From CAVSRC01 sp963781775 (GTDB lineage Bacteria; Pseudomonadota; Alphaproteobacteria; Rhizobiales; Kaistiaceae), in the NCBI GenBank assembly GCA_963781775.1, contig CAWAHE010000010.1:248001-312000 (forward strand): a stretch of 64,000 nt of DNA, written 5' to 3'. Below, one piece after another: positions 54,186 through 61,867 of this stretch. Numbering within the stretch: position 1 is the stretch's first letter; every line of letters starts with the position of its first letter. The notes below the pieces were generated by a model that worked only from the letters and a program-made list of their open reading frames with translations, was not told where the DNA came from and searched no databases. A program made the translations under genes and the position numbers.

Positions 54186-54214
54186 TTGACAGTTATGGTG
54201 CAGTGCAATATATC
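54186..54214 (+). promoter_or_regulatory. Phasin promoter
   Basis: TTGACA (54186-54191), a 17-base spacer and TATATC (54209-54214), an excellent housekeeping match. The start codon is 57 bases downstream of the -10. Confidence 0.78.
54199..54207 (+). promoter_or_regulatory. PhaR-like site 2 (TGC-AGT-GCA)
   Basis: TGCAGTGCA at 54199-54207 lies inside the promoter spacer, 32 bases (about three helical turns) from site 1. Binding would block RNA polymerase. Confidence 0.5.
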
Positions 54215-54271
54215 TGCCTAAGAGTTAACCAGCCGGCCTAGGCGGACGGCAAAAATCCGGGAAAGACGGCC

Positions 54272-54598
54272 ATGAGCGCTTTTGACATGCAGAATTTCGG
54301 CAAGGACAATATCGACGTCGCGATGAAGAGCGTCGACGCCGTGAATAAGGGCATCCAGGCGATGACCGTTGAGGCGGTCGACTACTCGAAGCGCAGCTTC
54401 GACGCCAGCGGGGCCGCTCTGGAGAAGCTGATGGGCGCCCAGAGCCTCGACAAGGCAGTGGAAGTCCAGTCCGAGATGGTCCGCACGGCCTACGAGAGCT
54501 ATGTCGGGCAGATGACCAAGATGGGCGAGATTGTCGCCAGCATGGCCAAGGACGCCTACAAGCCCTACGAGGCGTTTTTCGGCAAATTCGGAAAGTAG
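54272..54598 (+). CDS. Phasin (polyhydroxyalkanoate granule protein)
   Basis: A 108-residue helical phasin that coats polyhydroxyalkanoate granules. It shows MQNFGKDNIDVAMKSVDAVNKG, the helix EAVDYSKRSFDASGAALEKL, and the end KDAYKPYEAFFGKFGK, typical of the phasin_2 family. A PhaR-regulated promoter is likely. Terminator 34 bases downstream. Confidence 0.93.
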   Translation: MSAFDMQNFGKDNIDVAMKSVDAVNKGIQAMTVEAVDYSKRSFDASGAALEKLMGAQSLDKAVEVQSEMVRTAYESYVGQMTKMGEIVASMAKDAYKPYEAFFGKFGK

Positions 54599-54631
54599 GC
54601 TGCTCGGGATCCTTCCCAGAGCGGCATGAGC

Positions 54632-54662
54632 AAAGGCCCGGCGCTTCGCCGGGCCTTTTTCT
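54632..54662 (+). terminator. Terminator after the phasin gene
   Basis: GGCCCGGCG (54635-54643) and CGCCGGGCC (54647-54655) form a 9-bp stem with a short CTT loop, flanked by AAA and a T-run. Confidence 0.9.
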
Positions 54663-54762
54663 TTGTGCGCAGCCGACGGCCGGGCATATTCACAAGGCCC
54701 GATTTCGACCTACATACCGGTCTGTCCCTTCCACCCCATCTCCTGGACCAATCGACGCACTG

Positions 54763-54815
54763 CCTGCCGGCACGGCAAATTTGATCGTTGACGGAACGCG
54801 CGGTTTGCCGGCAGG
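54763..54815 (+). repeat. Inverted repeat in the clpS upstream region
   Basis: CCTGCCGGCA (54763-54772) and TGCCGGCAGG (54806-54815) are perfect 10-base inverted repeats 33 bases apart. They could form a stem in the clpS leader or be a regulator site. Confidence 0.5.
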
Positions 54816-54849
54816 ATTCACGCGAGAAGTGCCCAAAGTCGGACGCGAT

Positions 54850-55182
54850 ATGAGCAACACCAATCGTCGCCCCGATTTCGAAGACGGCTCGGGGACGAGC
54901 GTCGTTTCCAAGACGCGGCCAAAGACCAAGCGGCCTAGTCTGTATCGGGTTTTGATTCTCAATGACGACTACACGCCGATGGAGTTCGTCGTGCACATCC
55001 TGGAGAAATTTTTCCAGAAAGGCCGGGAGGAAGCGACCCAGATCATGCTGCACGTGCATCAGCACGGAGTGGGGGAGTGCGGCATCTACACGTACGAGGT
55101 CGCCGAGACCAAGGTGACCCAGGTCATGGATTTCGCACGCAAGCATCAGCATCCGCTACAATGCGTGATGGAAAAGAAGTGA
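54850..55182 (+). CDS. clpS: ATP-dependent Clp protease adaptor ClpS
   Basis: ClpS delivers N-degron substrates to ClpAP. The 110-residue protein has a disordered N-terminus and the core LYRVLILNDDYTPMEFVVHIL, whose NDD residues line the N-degron pocket, followed by QIMLHVHQHGVGECGIYTYE with the pocket histidine. ATG at 54850. It ends eight bases before clpA, the standard pair. Confidence 0.95.
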   Translation: MSNTNRRPDFEDGSGTSVVSKTRPKTKRPSLYRVLILNDDYTPMEFVVHILEKFFQKGREEATQIMLHVHQHGVGECGIYTYEVAETKVTQVMDFARKHQHPLQCVMEKK

Positions 55183-55190
55183 GGTCATCG

Positions 55191-57629
55191 GTGCCGTCAT
55201 TCTCCCGCAGTCTTGAGAAAGCCCTCCACCAGGCGCTGGCTCTGGCCGGCGAGCGTCATCAGGAATACGCGACGCTCGAACACCTGCTGCTGTCGCTGAT
55301 CGACGATCAGGACGCTGCCGCCGTCATGCGCGCCTGCAACGTCGATCTCGACGTGCTCAGGCGCAGCCTCGTCGAATATATCGACACCGAGCTCGCCAAC
55401 CTGGCGACCGGTTCGGGCGAAGATTCGAAGCCGACCGCCGGCTTCCAGCGCGTCATCCAGCGCGCCGTCATCCACGTGCAGTCGTCGGGCCGCGAAGAGG
55501 TCACCGGCGCCAACGTGCTCGTCGCCATCTTTGCCGAGCGTGAGAGCCATGCCGCCTATTTCCTGCAGGAGCAGGAGATGACGCGCTACGACGCGGTCAA
55601 CTACATCAGCCATGGCATCGCCAAGCGCGCCGGCATGTCCGAATCGCGTCCGGTTCGCGGCGTCGACGACGACGCGGCGACGGTCGAGGGCCGCGACGAG
55701 TCGAAGAAGAAGGCCGACGCGCTCGAGGCCTATTGCGTCAATCTCAACGAGAAGGCGCGCAAGGGCCGCATCGATCCGCTGATCGGGCGCGGGAACGAGA
55801 TCAACCGCACGATCCAGATCCTCTGCCGCCGGCAGAAGAACAATCCGCTGTTCGTCGGCGACCCCGGCGTCGGCAAGACGGCCATCGCCGAGGGCCTCGC
55901 CAAGCGCATCGTCGAGGGCGATGTGCCGGAAGTGCTGCGCAAGTCGACGGTGTTCTCGCTCGACATGGGCACGCTGCTCGCCGGAACGCGCTATCGCGGC
56001 GATTTCGAGGAACGCCTCAAGCAGGTCATCAAGGAGATCGAGGACTTCCCCGGCGCCATCATGTTCATCGACGAGATCCATACGGTGATCGGCGCGGGCG
56101 CCACCTCGGGCGGCGCGATGGACGCGTCCAACCTGCTCAAGCCGGCGCTGGCGTCGGGAACGATCCGCTGCATCGGCTCGACCACCTACAAGGAGTACCG
56201 TCAGTTCTTCGAGAAGGACCGGGCGCTCGTCCGTCGCTTCCAGAAGATCGACATCGCCGAGCCGACGATCCCGGACGCCATCGAGATCCTCAAGGGCCTC
56301 AAGCCCTACTTCGAGGACTATCACCGCGTCCGCTATACCAACGACGCCATCAAGAGCGCCGTCGAGCTGTCGTCGCGCTACATCAACGACCGCAAGCTGC
56401 CCGACAAGGCGATCGACGTGATCGACGAGACCGGCGCCTCGCAGATGCTGCTGCCCGAATCGAAGCGCCGCAAGACCATCGGCGTGAAGGAGATCGAGGA
56501 CACCATCGCGACGATGGCGCGCATCCCGCCGAAGACGGTCTCCAAGGACGACGCCGAGGTGCTCCGGCATCTCGACGAGACCCTGCGCCGGGTGGTTTAC
56601 GGTCAGGAGGCGGCCATCGAGAAGATCGCCTCGGCGATCAAGCTCGCCCGCGCCGGTTTGCGCGAGCCGGAGAAGCCGATCGGCTCCTACCTGTTCTCGG
56701 GTCCGACCGGCGTCGGCAAGACCGAAGTCGCCCGCCAGCTCGCCGCCGCGATGGGCGTCGAGCTGATCCGCTTTGACATGTCGGAATACATGGAGCGCCA
56801 CACGGTTTCGCGGCTGATCGGCGCGCCGCCCGGCTATGTCGGCTTCGATCAGGGCGGCCTTTTGACCGACGGAGTCGATCAGCACCCGCACTGCGTCCTG
56901 CTCCTCGACGAGATCGAGAAGGCGCATCCGGACCTGTTCAACATCCTTCTGCAGGTCATGGATCACGGCAAGCTGACCGACCACAACGGCAAGCAGGTCG
57001 ATTTCCGCAACGTCATCCTGATCATGACGACCAACGCCGGCGCCAGCGACCTGGCCAAGGCGGCCATCGGCTTCTCCAAGTCGCAGCGCGACGGGGACGA
57101 CATGGAGGCGATCAACCGGCTGTTCGCGCCCGAGTTCCGCAACCGCCTCGATGCGATCGTGCCGTTCGGCAACCTGCCGCCGGAAGTCGTCAGTCAGGTC
57201 GTGCAGAAGTTCGTGCTGCAGCTCGAGGCGCAACTCGCCGACCGCGGCGTCACCTTCGATTTGTCGGAAGAGTCGATCAAGTGGCTCGCCGACAAGGGCT
57301 ATGACAGCCGCATGGGCGCCCGCCCGCTCGGCCGCGTCATCCAGGAGCACATCAAGCAGCCCCTCGCCAACGAGGTGCTGTTCGGCAAGCTCAGGAAGGG
57401 CGGTACCGTCAAGGTGACGGTCAAGGAAGACGGCAGCGGGCTCAATCTCGAAGCGCTCGAGGACGGGCCGGTGAAGCCCAAGCCCGAACCGACGCCGCGC
57501 AAGCGCTCGGCGCCGCGCCGCCGCCCGAAGCCGGTGCAGGCCGTGGCCAAGAAGCCGCCGGACAAGCCTTCCGGTGGCGAAGGCGGCAAGCGCGGCCTGG
57601 TGCCGAAGGTGCCGCTCAAGACCAACTGA
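55191..57629 (+). CDS. clpA: ATP-dependent Clp protease ATPase subunit ClpA (GTG start)
   Basis: ClpA unfolds proteins for ClpP. The 812-residue protein has the Clp_N double repeat (1-145), AAA1 with Walker A GDPGVGKT at 223-230 and MFIDEIHTVIGAG, and AAA2 with GPTGVGKT at 504-511, VLLLDEIEKAHPD and the ClpP-docking loop AAIGFSKSQ (IGF rather than IGL). Unlike the 758-residue E. coli protein it ends in a Lys/Arg/Pro-rich tail of about 55 residues. GTG at 55191 follows GAGG. Confidence 0.96.
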   Translation: MPSFSRSLEKALHQALALAGERHQEYATLEHLLLSLIDDQDAAAVMRACNVDLDVLRRSLVEYIDTELANLATGSGEDSKPTAGFQRVIQRAVIHVQSSGREEVTGANVLVAIFAERESHAAYFLQEQEMTRYDAVNYISHGIAKRAGMSESRPVRGVDDDAATVEGRDESKKKADALEAYCVNLNEKARKGRIDPLIGRGNEINRTIQILCRRQKNNPLFVGDPGVGKTAIAEGLAKRIVEGDVPEVLRKSTVFSLDMGTLLAGTRYRGDFEERLKQVIKEIEDFPGAIMFIDEIHTVIGAGATSGGAMDASNLLKPALASGTIRCIGSTTYKEYRQFFEKDRALVRRFQKIDIAEPTIPDAIEILKGLKPYFEDYHRVRYTNDAIKSAVELSSRYINDRKLPDKAIDVIDETGASQMLLPESKRRKTIGVKEIEDTIATMARIPPKTVSKDDAEVLRHLDETLRRVVYGQEAAIEKIASAIKLARAGLREPEKPIGSYLFSGPTGVGKTEVARQLAAAMGVELIRFDMSEYMERHTVSRLIGAPPGYVGFDQGGLLTDGVDQHPHCVLLLDEIEKAHPDLFNILLQVMDHGKLTDHNGKQVDFRNVILIMTTNAGASDLAKAAIGFSKSQRDGDDMEAINRLFAPEFRNRLDAIVPFGNLPPEVVSQVVQKFVLQLEAQLADRGVTFDLSEESIKWLADKGYDSRMGARPLGRVIQEHIKQPLANEVLFGKLRKGGTVKVTVKEDGSGLNLEALEDGPVKPKPEPTPRKRSAPRRRPKPVQAVAKKPPDKPSGGEGGKRGLVPKVPLKTN

Positions 57630-57636
57630 GACATGG

Positions 57637-57661
57637 CGGGCGGCCCTCGGGCCGCCCGTTT
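57637..57661 (+). terminator. Terminator after clpA
   Basis: CGGGCGGCCC (57637-57646) and GGGCCGCCCG (57649-57658) form a long GC stem with a minimal loop and TTT after it. Confidence 0.8.
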
Positions 57662-57692
57662 CGATTCCCCCCGTTTCATTCGCAAAGTCGAG

Positions 57693-58038
57693 TCAGCCGG
57701 CCTTGCGGCGCTGGCGGGCGATCTTGCGCGGGGCGGCAAGTTGCCAGGCGGCCTCGACCGCGCTGGCGAAGGTGTAGTCCCCGGCCTTCACGCTGATCTG
57801 CAGGAATCCCGGCCGGCGCCACGTGCCGGGCAGGGGCACGAACAGTTCCGGCTCGCCGGCGCCCGCCGCTTCGGAGTCGGCACGCTTCAACATGACGTCG
57901 AGGTAGCGAGGGCTGTTCGGCCGTATGCGTGCGAACGGACGCCCGGCGACTGTGAACAGCAAGGTGCCATCGTCCGCCTTCGGTTTCGGTGACGTCGGGA
58001 TAGCTCAGCACGAGGGTGCGGAATTCGTCGTGGGTCAT
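57693..58038 (-). pseudogene. MmcQ/YjbR-family gene with a frameshift
   Basis: The first frame, from ATG at 58038, gives MTHDEFRTLVLSYPDVTETE. The rest of the family sequence (DGTLLFTVAGRPFARI, LDVMLKRAD, PELFVPLPGTWRRPGFLQIS) lies in a second frame. Removing one G in GAAGGCGGAC near 57975-57982 joins them into a normal ~114-residue YjbR-like DNA-binding-fold protein. Either a real pseudogene or a sequence error. It converges on clpA. Confidence 0.78.
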
Positions 58039-58100
58039 GGGCTTCAGCGTTGGGATGATCTGGCGCGACGGCGCCCCATTCTCTCATGGCCTCGCCAACC

Positions 58101-58134
58101 GGGGATAAGATAAATCCGAAAATTACTTATCCCC
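58101..58134. promoter_or_regulatory. Inverted repeat GGGGATAAG / CTTATCCCC
   Basis: Perfect 9-base arms at 58101-58109 and 58126-58134 with a 16-base AT-rich centre. It lies upstream of the frameshifted YjbR-like gene and at the edge of the non-coding region, so it may be an operator. Confidence 0.5.
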
Positions 58135-58144
58135 GCCCCCATGA

Positions 58145-58529
58145 CCCCATGAGATGATCGTCGCATCCTCGCTCATGAGGGGCGCCGTCCGGAGGCGTTC
58201 TTGTCGGTGGAGCGAACTCTTCTGAGTGGCCGGTGTCGGAAACATCCGATGTCGGCAGGAGCGGCGCCCGCGTGTCGAGACCCGCATCTCGGCCCTCGGG
58301 ACGCCCCGGCTGAGGACCGTCGGCACTACGACCGGCCGCCCCTCCATGCCTGCGGTGTCGTCCGTAGCGTGTGGTGTAAGTGACCTCAAGGCGGGCCGTC
58401 TCAGACGGCGGTTCGCCCGAAGCGCCTTGGCCGGGCGTGTTTCAGGACGTCGCGGCGGGCGCTCGGGAAGCGCCCCATTTTTCGCGGACTGCCCGCACGG
58501 CGTTTGCCGGGCGCCCGCCACCCCTCATG
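58145..58529 (+). ncRNA. Candidate structured RNA region
   Basis: No convincing gene lies here. On the plus strand successive hairpins are visible: a 10-bp stem with G-U pairs at about 58230-58255, a CGAGA/TCTCG stem at about 58276-58291 inside GGCGCCCG/CGGGACGCC arms, GCCGTC-TCA-GACGGC near 58396-58410, and GGGCGCT/AGCGCCC (58457-58475) followed by a T-run. CATGAGGGG (58174-58182) is complementary to CCCCTCATG (58521-58529), which could close the domain. Wobble pairs favour the plus strand. Conservation is unknown. Confidence 0.4.
58457..58482 (+). terminator. Terminator-like hairpin inside the non-coding region
   Basis: GGGCGCT (58457-58463), loop CGGGA, AGCGCCC (58469-58475), then CATTTTT. 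It fits a Rho-independent terminator on the plus strand. Confidence 0.5.
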
Positions 58530-58562
58530 TCGAAGCACATGGGGACAAGGAAAGGAAGCATC

Positions 58563-58703
58563 ATGATCCAGGCCGGAAGCGGTCGTGGAAACGATTGTGC
58601 ATGTTCAACGTGGAATGATCGGAGAGTGTTGCGAAGCCGTGCCCACACCCCCCTCTCTGTCTCTCCCCCGCAAGGGGGGAGAGGACGACAACAACAGCTT
58701 TAG
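58563..58703 (+). CDS. Possible short leader-type reading frame
   Basis: An ATG at 58563 follows a strong purine run AAGGAAAGGAAG (58547-58558) and a CCCC/GGGG hairpin (58521-58544). It would encode about 46 residues beginning MIQAGSGRGNDCACSTWND, but the second half runs through the palindromic repeat element, so the protein may be spurious. No family recognised. Confidence 0.2.
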   Translation: MIQAGSGRGNDCACSTWNDRRVLRSRAHTPLSVSPPQGGRGRQQQL

Positions 58704-58789
58704 CAGGCGCCGCCCTCCACCCTTGCGGGGGAGGGCTTCGCGCCTTTGCGAGCGGAGCGAGGTTAGGCGCGAAGGGAGGGGGGTAGAGC
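58649..58789. repeat. Palindromic intergenic repeat element
   Basis: A compact set of nested inverted repeats: CTCTCCCCC-GCAA-GGGGG (58661-58678), its reverse partner CCCTTGCGGGGG (about 58730), and CTTCGCGCC (58736-58744) with GGCGCGAAG (58766-58774). The ends read CCCCCCTC and GAGGGGGG. This organisation is typical of REP or MITE-like intergenic elements of high-GC alphaproteobacteria. No other copy is in the window. Confidence 0.55.
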
Positions 58790-58827
58790 TATGGCCTCAG
58801 TGGATTGCGCTTGGGATCAACGGGCTC

Positions 58828-58847
58828 GTCCCTGCGCAAGCAGGGAC
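58828..58847 (-). terminator. Hairpin after the HIT gene
   Basis: GTCCCTGC (58828-58835) and GCAGGGAC (58840-58847) form a perfect 8-bp stem with loop GCAA. It lies 16 bases beyond the HIT stop codon. Without a T-run it may be another intergenic repeat rather than a terminator. Confidence 0.4.
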
Positions 58848-58862
58848 CCAGGCCGACGTCCG

Positions 58863-59288
58863 CTACTCCAGCGCCCGGCGAACCTTCTCGGCGTTGGTCG
58901 CCAGCACCTGCGGGTCCTCCATCTTGCCGGTGTGCGGCTTGAGCGGCACGCCCTCGAAGCGCGGAATGACGTGAACGTGGAGATGGAAGACCGACTGGCC
59001 GGCGGGAGCCTCGTTGTACTGGACGATCATGACGCCGTCGGCGTCGAAGGCCGTCTTCACCGCGCGGGCGAGCTTCTGCACCGCCTGCATCAGGGGCCCG
59101 AGTTTGGCCGGATCGGCGTCGAGCAGGTTGCGCGAGGGCGCCTTGGTCAGGACCAGCAGGTGGCCGGTGCCCTGCGGCATGACGTCCATGAAGGCGACGG
59201 AGTCGGCGTCTTCATAGACCTTGTGCGCGGGAATCTCGCCGCGCAGGATCTTCGCGAAGATGTTGCTGTCGTCGTAGGCCTCGGCCAT
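58863..59288 (-). CDS. HIT-family nucleotide hydrolase
   Basis: A 141-residue histidine triad protein of the Hint branch: NIFAKILRGEIPAHKVYEDAD at the N-terminus and the active site VFHLHVHVIPR with H102, H104 and H106. Such enzymes cleave AMP from adenylated amines or lysines. Last gene of a likely RidA-GDPD-GNAT-HIT operon. Confidence 0.93.
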   Translation of the reverse strand: MAEAYDDSNIFAKILRGEIPAHKVYEDADSVAFMDVMPQGTGHLLVLTKAPSRNLLDADPAKLGPLMQAVQKLARAVKTAFDADGVMIVQYNEAPAGQSVFHLHVHVIPRFEGVPLKPHTGKMEDPQVLATNAEKVRRALE

Positions 59289-59306
59289 CTGAAGACGCCC
59301 TCCGTT

Positions 59307-60560
59307 TTAAACGTTTTCGCGGAATGGCAGATATTCTTCAAGGACTTCCTGGTCCTGCGCCACCTGGCGACGCTCGCGCTCGACGTAATCGGCGACGGCA
59401 GCGCGGAACCCCGGATCGGCGATCCAGTGGGCCGAGTAGGTGGTGATCGGGCGGTAGCCGCGGACCAGCTTGTGTTCGCCCTGGGCGCCGGCCTCGACGC
59501 AGCGCAGGCCGTGGGCGATGCCCCAGTCCATCGCCTGATAGTAGCAGAGCTCGAAATGCAGGAACGGCTGGTCGGCGGTCGTTCCCCAGTAGCGGCCGTA
59601 GAGCGTGTCGGAGCCGATGAAATTGAGCGCGCCGGCGATGGGATGGCCGTCGCGCATGGCGAGCATGAGCAGGATGCGGTCGGCCATGCGTTCGCCGATC
59701 ATCGAGAAGAAGCGACGGTTGAGATAAGGCCGACCCCATTTGCGCGAGCCGGTGTCCATGTAGAAGCCGAAGAATGCGTCCCAGGCGCTTTCGGTCAGGT
59801 CCGCGCCGGTCAGGCGCACGACCTCCAGTCCGCCGGCCAGTGCATCGCGGCGCTCGCGGCGAATGACCTTGCGCTTGCGCGAGGCGAGGGCGGACAGGAA
59901 ATCGTCGAAGTCGCGATAGTCCTCGTTGACGAAGTGGAATTGCCGGTCGCAGCGGGCGAGATAGCCGGTCTCCACCAGCACCTGTTGTTCGTCCGCGGTG
60001 GCGAAAGTCACGTGCAGCGACGATGCGCCGAGCTTGCCGACCAGCGTCGCGCCGGCGGCCGCCAGCAGCATTTGATTGCGGTCGGCATCCTCGCCCGGAC
60101 GGACCAGCAGGCGGCGGCCGGTAACCGGCGTAAACGGCACAGAGGCCTGGAGCTTGGGATAGTAGCGTCCGCCGGCGCGTTCGTAGGCGTCCGCCCAGCC
60201 ATGGTCGAAGACGTATTCGCCCTGCGAATGGCTCTTCAGGTAGCAAGGCATGACGGCGGCCGGCTTGCCGTCGGCGCCGTCGAGAACAAGATGCTGGCCG
60301 AGCCAGCCGGTCTTGCGGGTGGCCGAACCGGATTCTTCCAGCGACCACAGAAAATCGTGCGACAGAAACGGGTTGTAGGCGGCGCCCGGCGGATTGGCGC
60401 AGGCGTCCCAGTCGTCGCGGGCGATGTCGCCAAGCGAGGAGAGGACGCGGAAGGTGGCTTCCGCCGGATTATTCGAGGCCAAGGCTGGTGTCGCTCTTCG
60501 CGAAAAGGGACCAGCTTCAAACTTAGGGGCGCCGGCTAGCGGCGCAAGCGGTTCCGGCAA
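59307..60560 (-). CDS. FemAB/GNAT-like acyltransferase (DUF482 type)
   Basis: The 417-residue protein has TFRVLSSLGDIARDDWDA near the N-terminus, PCYLKSHSQGEYVFDHGWADAY, FLSALASRKRKVIRRERR and the end SAHWIADPGFRAAVADYVERE. It matches the DUF482 group of GNAT-like enzymes annotated for peptidoglycan-related biosynthesis; substrate unproven. The start is uncertain: TTG at 60560 directly follows the GDPD stop, while an in-frame TTG about 30 codons in would also keep the domain. Confidence 0.82.
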   Translation of the reverse strand: MPEPLAPLAGAPKFEAGPFSRRATPALASNNPAEATFRVLSSLGDIARDDWDACANPPGAAYNPFLSHDFLWSLEESGSATRKTGWLGQHLVLDGADGKPAAVMPCYLKSHSQGEYVFDHGWADAYERAGGRYYPKLQASVPFTPVTGRRLLVRPGEDADRNQMLLAAAGATLVGKLGASSLHVTFATADEQQVLVETGYLARCDRQFHFVNEDYRDFDDFLSALASRKRKVIRRERRDALAGGLEVVRLTGADLTESAWDAFFGFYMDTGSRKWGRPYLNRRFFSMIGERMADRILLMLAMRDGHPIAGALNFIGSDTLYGRYWGTTADQPFLHFELCYYQAMDWGIAHGLRCVEAGAQGEHKLVRGYRPITTYSAHWIADPGFRAAVADYVERERRQVAQDQEVLEEYLPFRENV

Positions 60561-61310
60561 CTACTTTGCGTCCGGATCGAAGCCCTCGAACGTTATCTGG
60601 TCGACAAATTGCCGCGCCTTCTCCCGATCGGCCGGCGTGCGCACGGTCCAGGTTATCAAGGGCATGCCGAGGTGGCGAAGGGTGAGGGGGGCGTTCGCTG
60701 GCAATGCCTTGATGCCGTAGGAGACGAAACTCGGCCAGACGAGCGCCGCGGCCAACAGATGGCGGAGGGCGAAGCGCTTCAGCGGAGAGCCGTCGCCCTC
60801 CGACCCCGGGTCGAAATGATCGGCGATGAGCCCGCGCGGAAGCGTCGGGGCCAGCCGCCGCATGGCGGCCATCGAGGCCGGGTCGAACGACATGACCGCG
60901 ACCGGTCCGGAGTAGTTGGCGAGGATCGGGGCCACCGCCTGCTCAAGCCGGCGGTCGCCGTCCCAATGGCTCTTGAACTCGATGATCAGCGGCACGCGGC
61001 CGTCAACCGCGTCGAGCAGTTCCTCCAGCGTCGGAATGCGCGCTTCGGTGTCGCGCAGGCGGATAGCCTTCAGTTCAGCCAGGGATCGGGTCACGAGCGG
61101 ACCCGTCGCCTCGGTCAGGCGGTCGAGGACACGGTCATGGAAGACAACCACACGGCCATCGGCGGTCGGCTGAAGGTCGCATTCGATGGCGAAGTTGTGG
61201 GCGACCGCGGCCTCGGCGGCGGGCAGGGTGTTCTCCACGCGACCGGCGGCGCGATCGTGGAAGCCCCGATGCGCAATCGGCCGCGCGGTCAGCCAGTCGA
61301 ATTGTGACAT
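60561..61310 (-). CDS. Glycerophosphodiester phosphodiesterase family protein
   Basis: The 249-residue TIM-barrel protein has the GDPD motifs IAHRGFHD (residues 12-19), ENTLPAAEAA, the metal ligands of IECDLQPTADGRVVVFHD, and LIIEFKSH. It would hydrolyse glycerophosphodiesters to glycerol-3-phosphate. There is no signal peptide, so it acts in the cytoplasm. It lies 12 bases after the RidA gene. Confidence 0.9.
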   Translation of the reverse strand: MSQFDWLTARPIAHRGFHDRAAGRVENTLPAAEAAVAHNFAIECDLQPTADGRVVVFHDRVLDRLTEATGPLVTRSLAELKAIRLRDTEARIPTLEELLDAVDGRVPLIIEFKSHWDGDRRLEQAVAPILANYSGPVAVMSFDPASMAAMRRLAPTLPRGLIADHFDPGSEGDGSPLKRFALRHLLAAALVWPSFVSYGIKALPANAPLTLRHLGMPLITWTVRTPADREKARQFVDQITFEGFDPDAK

Positions 61311-61322
61311 GGGCTTTCGATG

Positions 61323-61787
61323 TCAGGCGATCTCTGCGATCGCCTCCACTTCGACGGCCGCGCCCAGCGGCAGGGTGGCAAGGCCGATTGCCGAGCGCGA
61401 ATGCTTGCCGCGTTCGCCAAGAACCTCGATCAGGAAATCCGAGCAGCCGTTGATGACCTTGTGCGGATCGGTGAAATCCGGGGCGCAGTTGACGAAGCCG
61501 GTCAGCTTGACGATGCGCTTGACCTTCTCAAGGTCGCCGAGCGCCGCCTTGAGGTTGGCGAGAATGTTGATGGCGCAGATGCGTGCGCCTTTCTGCCCTT
61601 CCTCGACGTCGTATTCGCGGCCGAGCTTTCCGATGAACTTGTCGCCGCCTGGGAGAATCGAAACCTGGCCGGACACGAACAGCAGTTTGCCGACCGTCAT
61701 TGTCGGAATGTAGCTGGCGGCGGGCGCGGGCGGCACGGGGAGCGTAACGCCCAGCGCCTGCAGTCTGGTTTCGGCACTTTCTGGCAT
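61323..61787 (-). CDS. RidA/YjgF-family protein
   Basis: The 154-residue protein has the family core LLFVSGQVSILPGG, EEGQKGARICAINILANLKAALG and the end GKHSRSAIGLATLPLGAAVEVEAIA. True RidA deaminases have an arginine in the RSA-type motif near the C-terminus; RSAIG is present here. It is longer than the 130-residue RidA and belongs to the subgroup with an N-terminal extension. Probable first gene of the four-gene operon. Confidence 0.88.
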   Translation of the reverse strand: MPESAETRLQALGVTLPVPPAPAASYIPTMTVGKLLFVSGQVSILPGGDKFIGKLGREYDVEEGQKGARICAINILANLKAALGDLEKVKRIVKLTGFVNCAPDFTDPHKVINGCSDFLIEVLGERGKHSRSAIGLATLPLGAAVEVEAIAEIA

Positions 61788-61867
61788 TGCTTTTCCTCTT
61801 CGGTTGCCCTGATGTGGCCGCTCTAGTCGCGCAGAATCCGGGGCGACGCAAGGGTGTGGAATGACGA

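Larger units (their letters stand above)
53895..54271. other. Intergenic region between dacA and the phasin gene
   Basis: These 377 bases are the shared upstream region of two divergent genes. No gene is supported. The right half is AT-richer and holds the phasin promoter with two TGC-N3-GCA sites. A dacA promoter was not located. Confidence 0.7.

Noticed and set aside
58101..58134. TTATCC sequences as DnaA boxes or an origin
   Set aside because: Only CTTATCCCC arms of a palindrome occur; no DnaA box cluster or origin genes are nearby.
58123..58618. Frames of 130-132 residues on both strands in the non-coding region
   Set aside because: Arg/Pro/Ala-rich, overlapping each other, no recognisable domain; stems and a terminator-like hairpin explain the DNA better.
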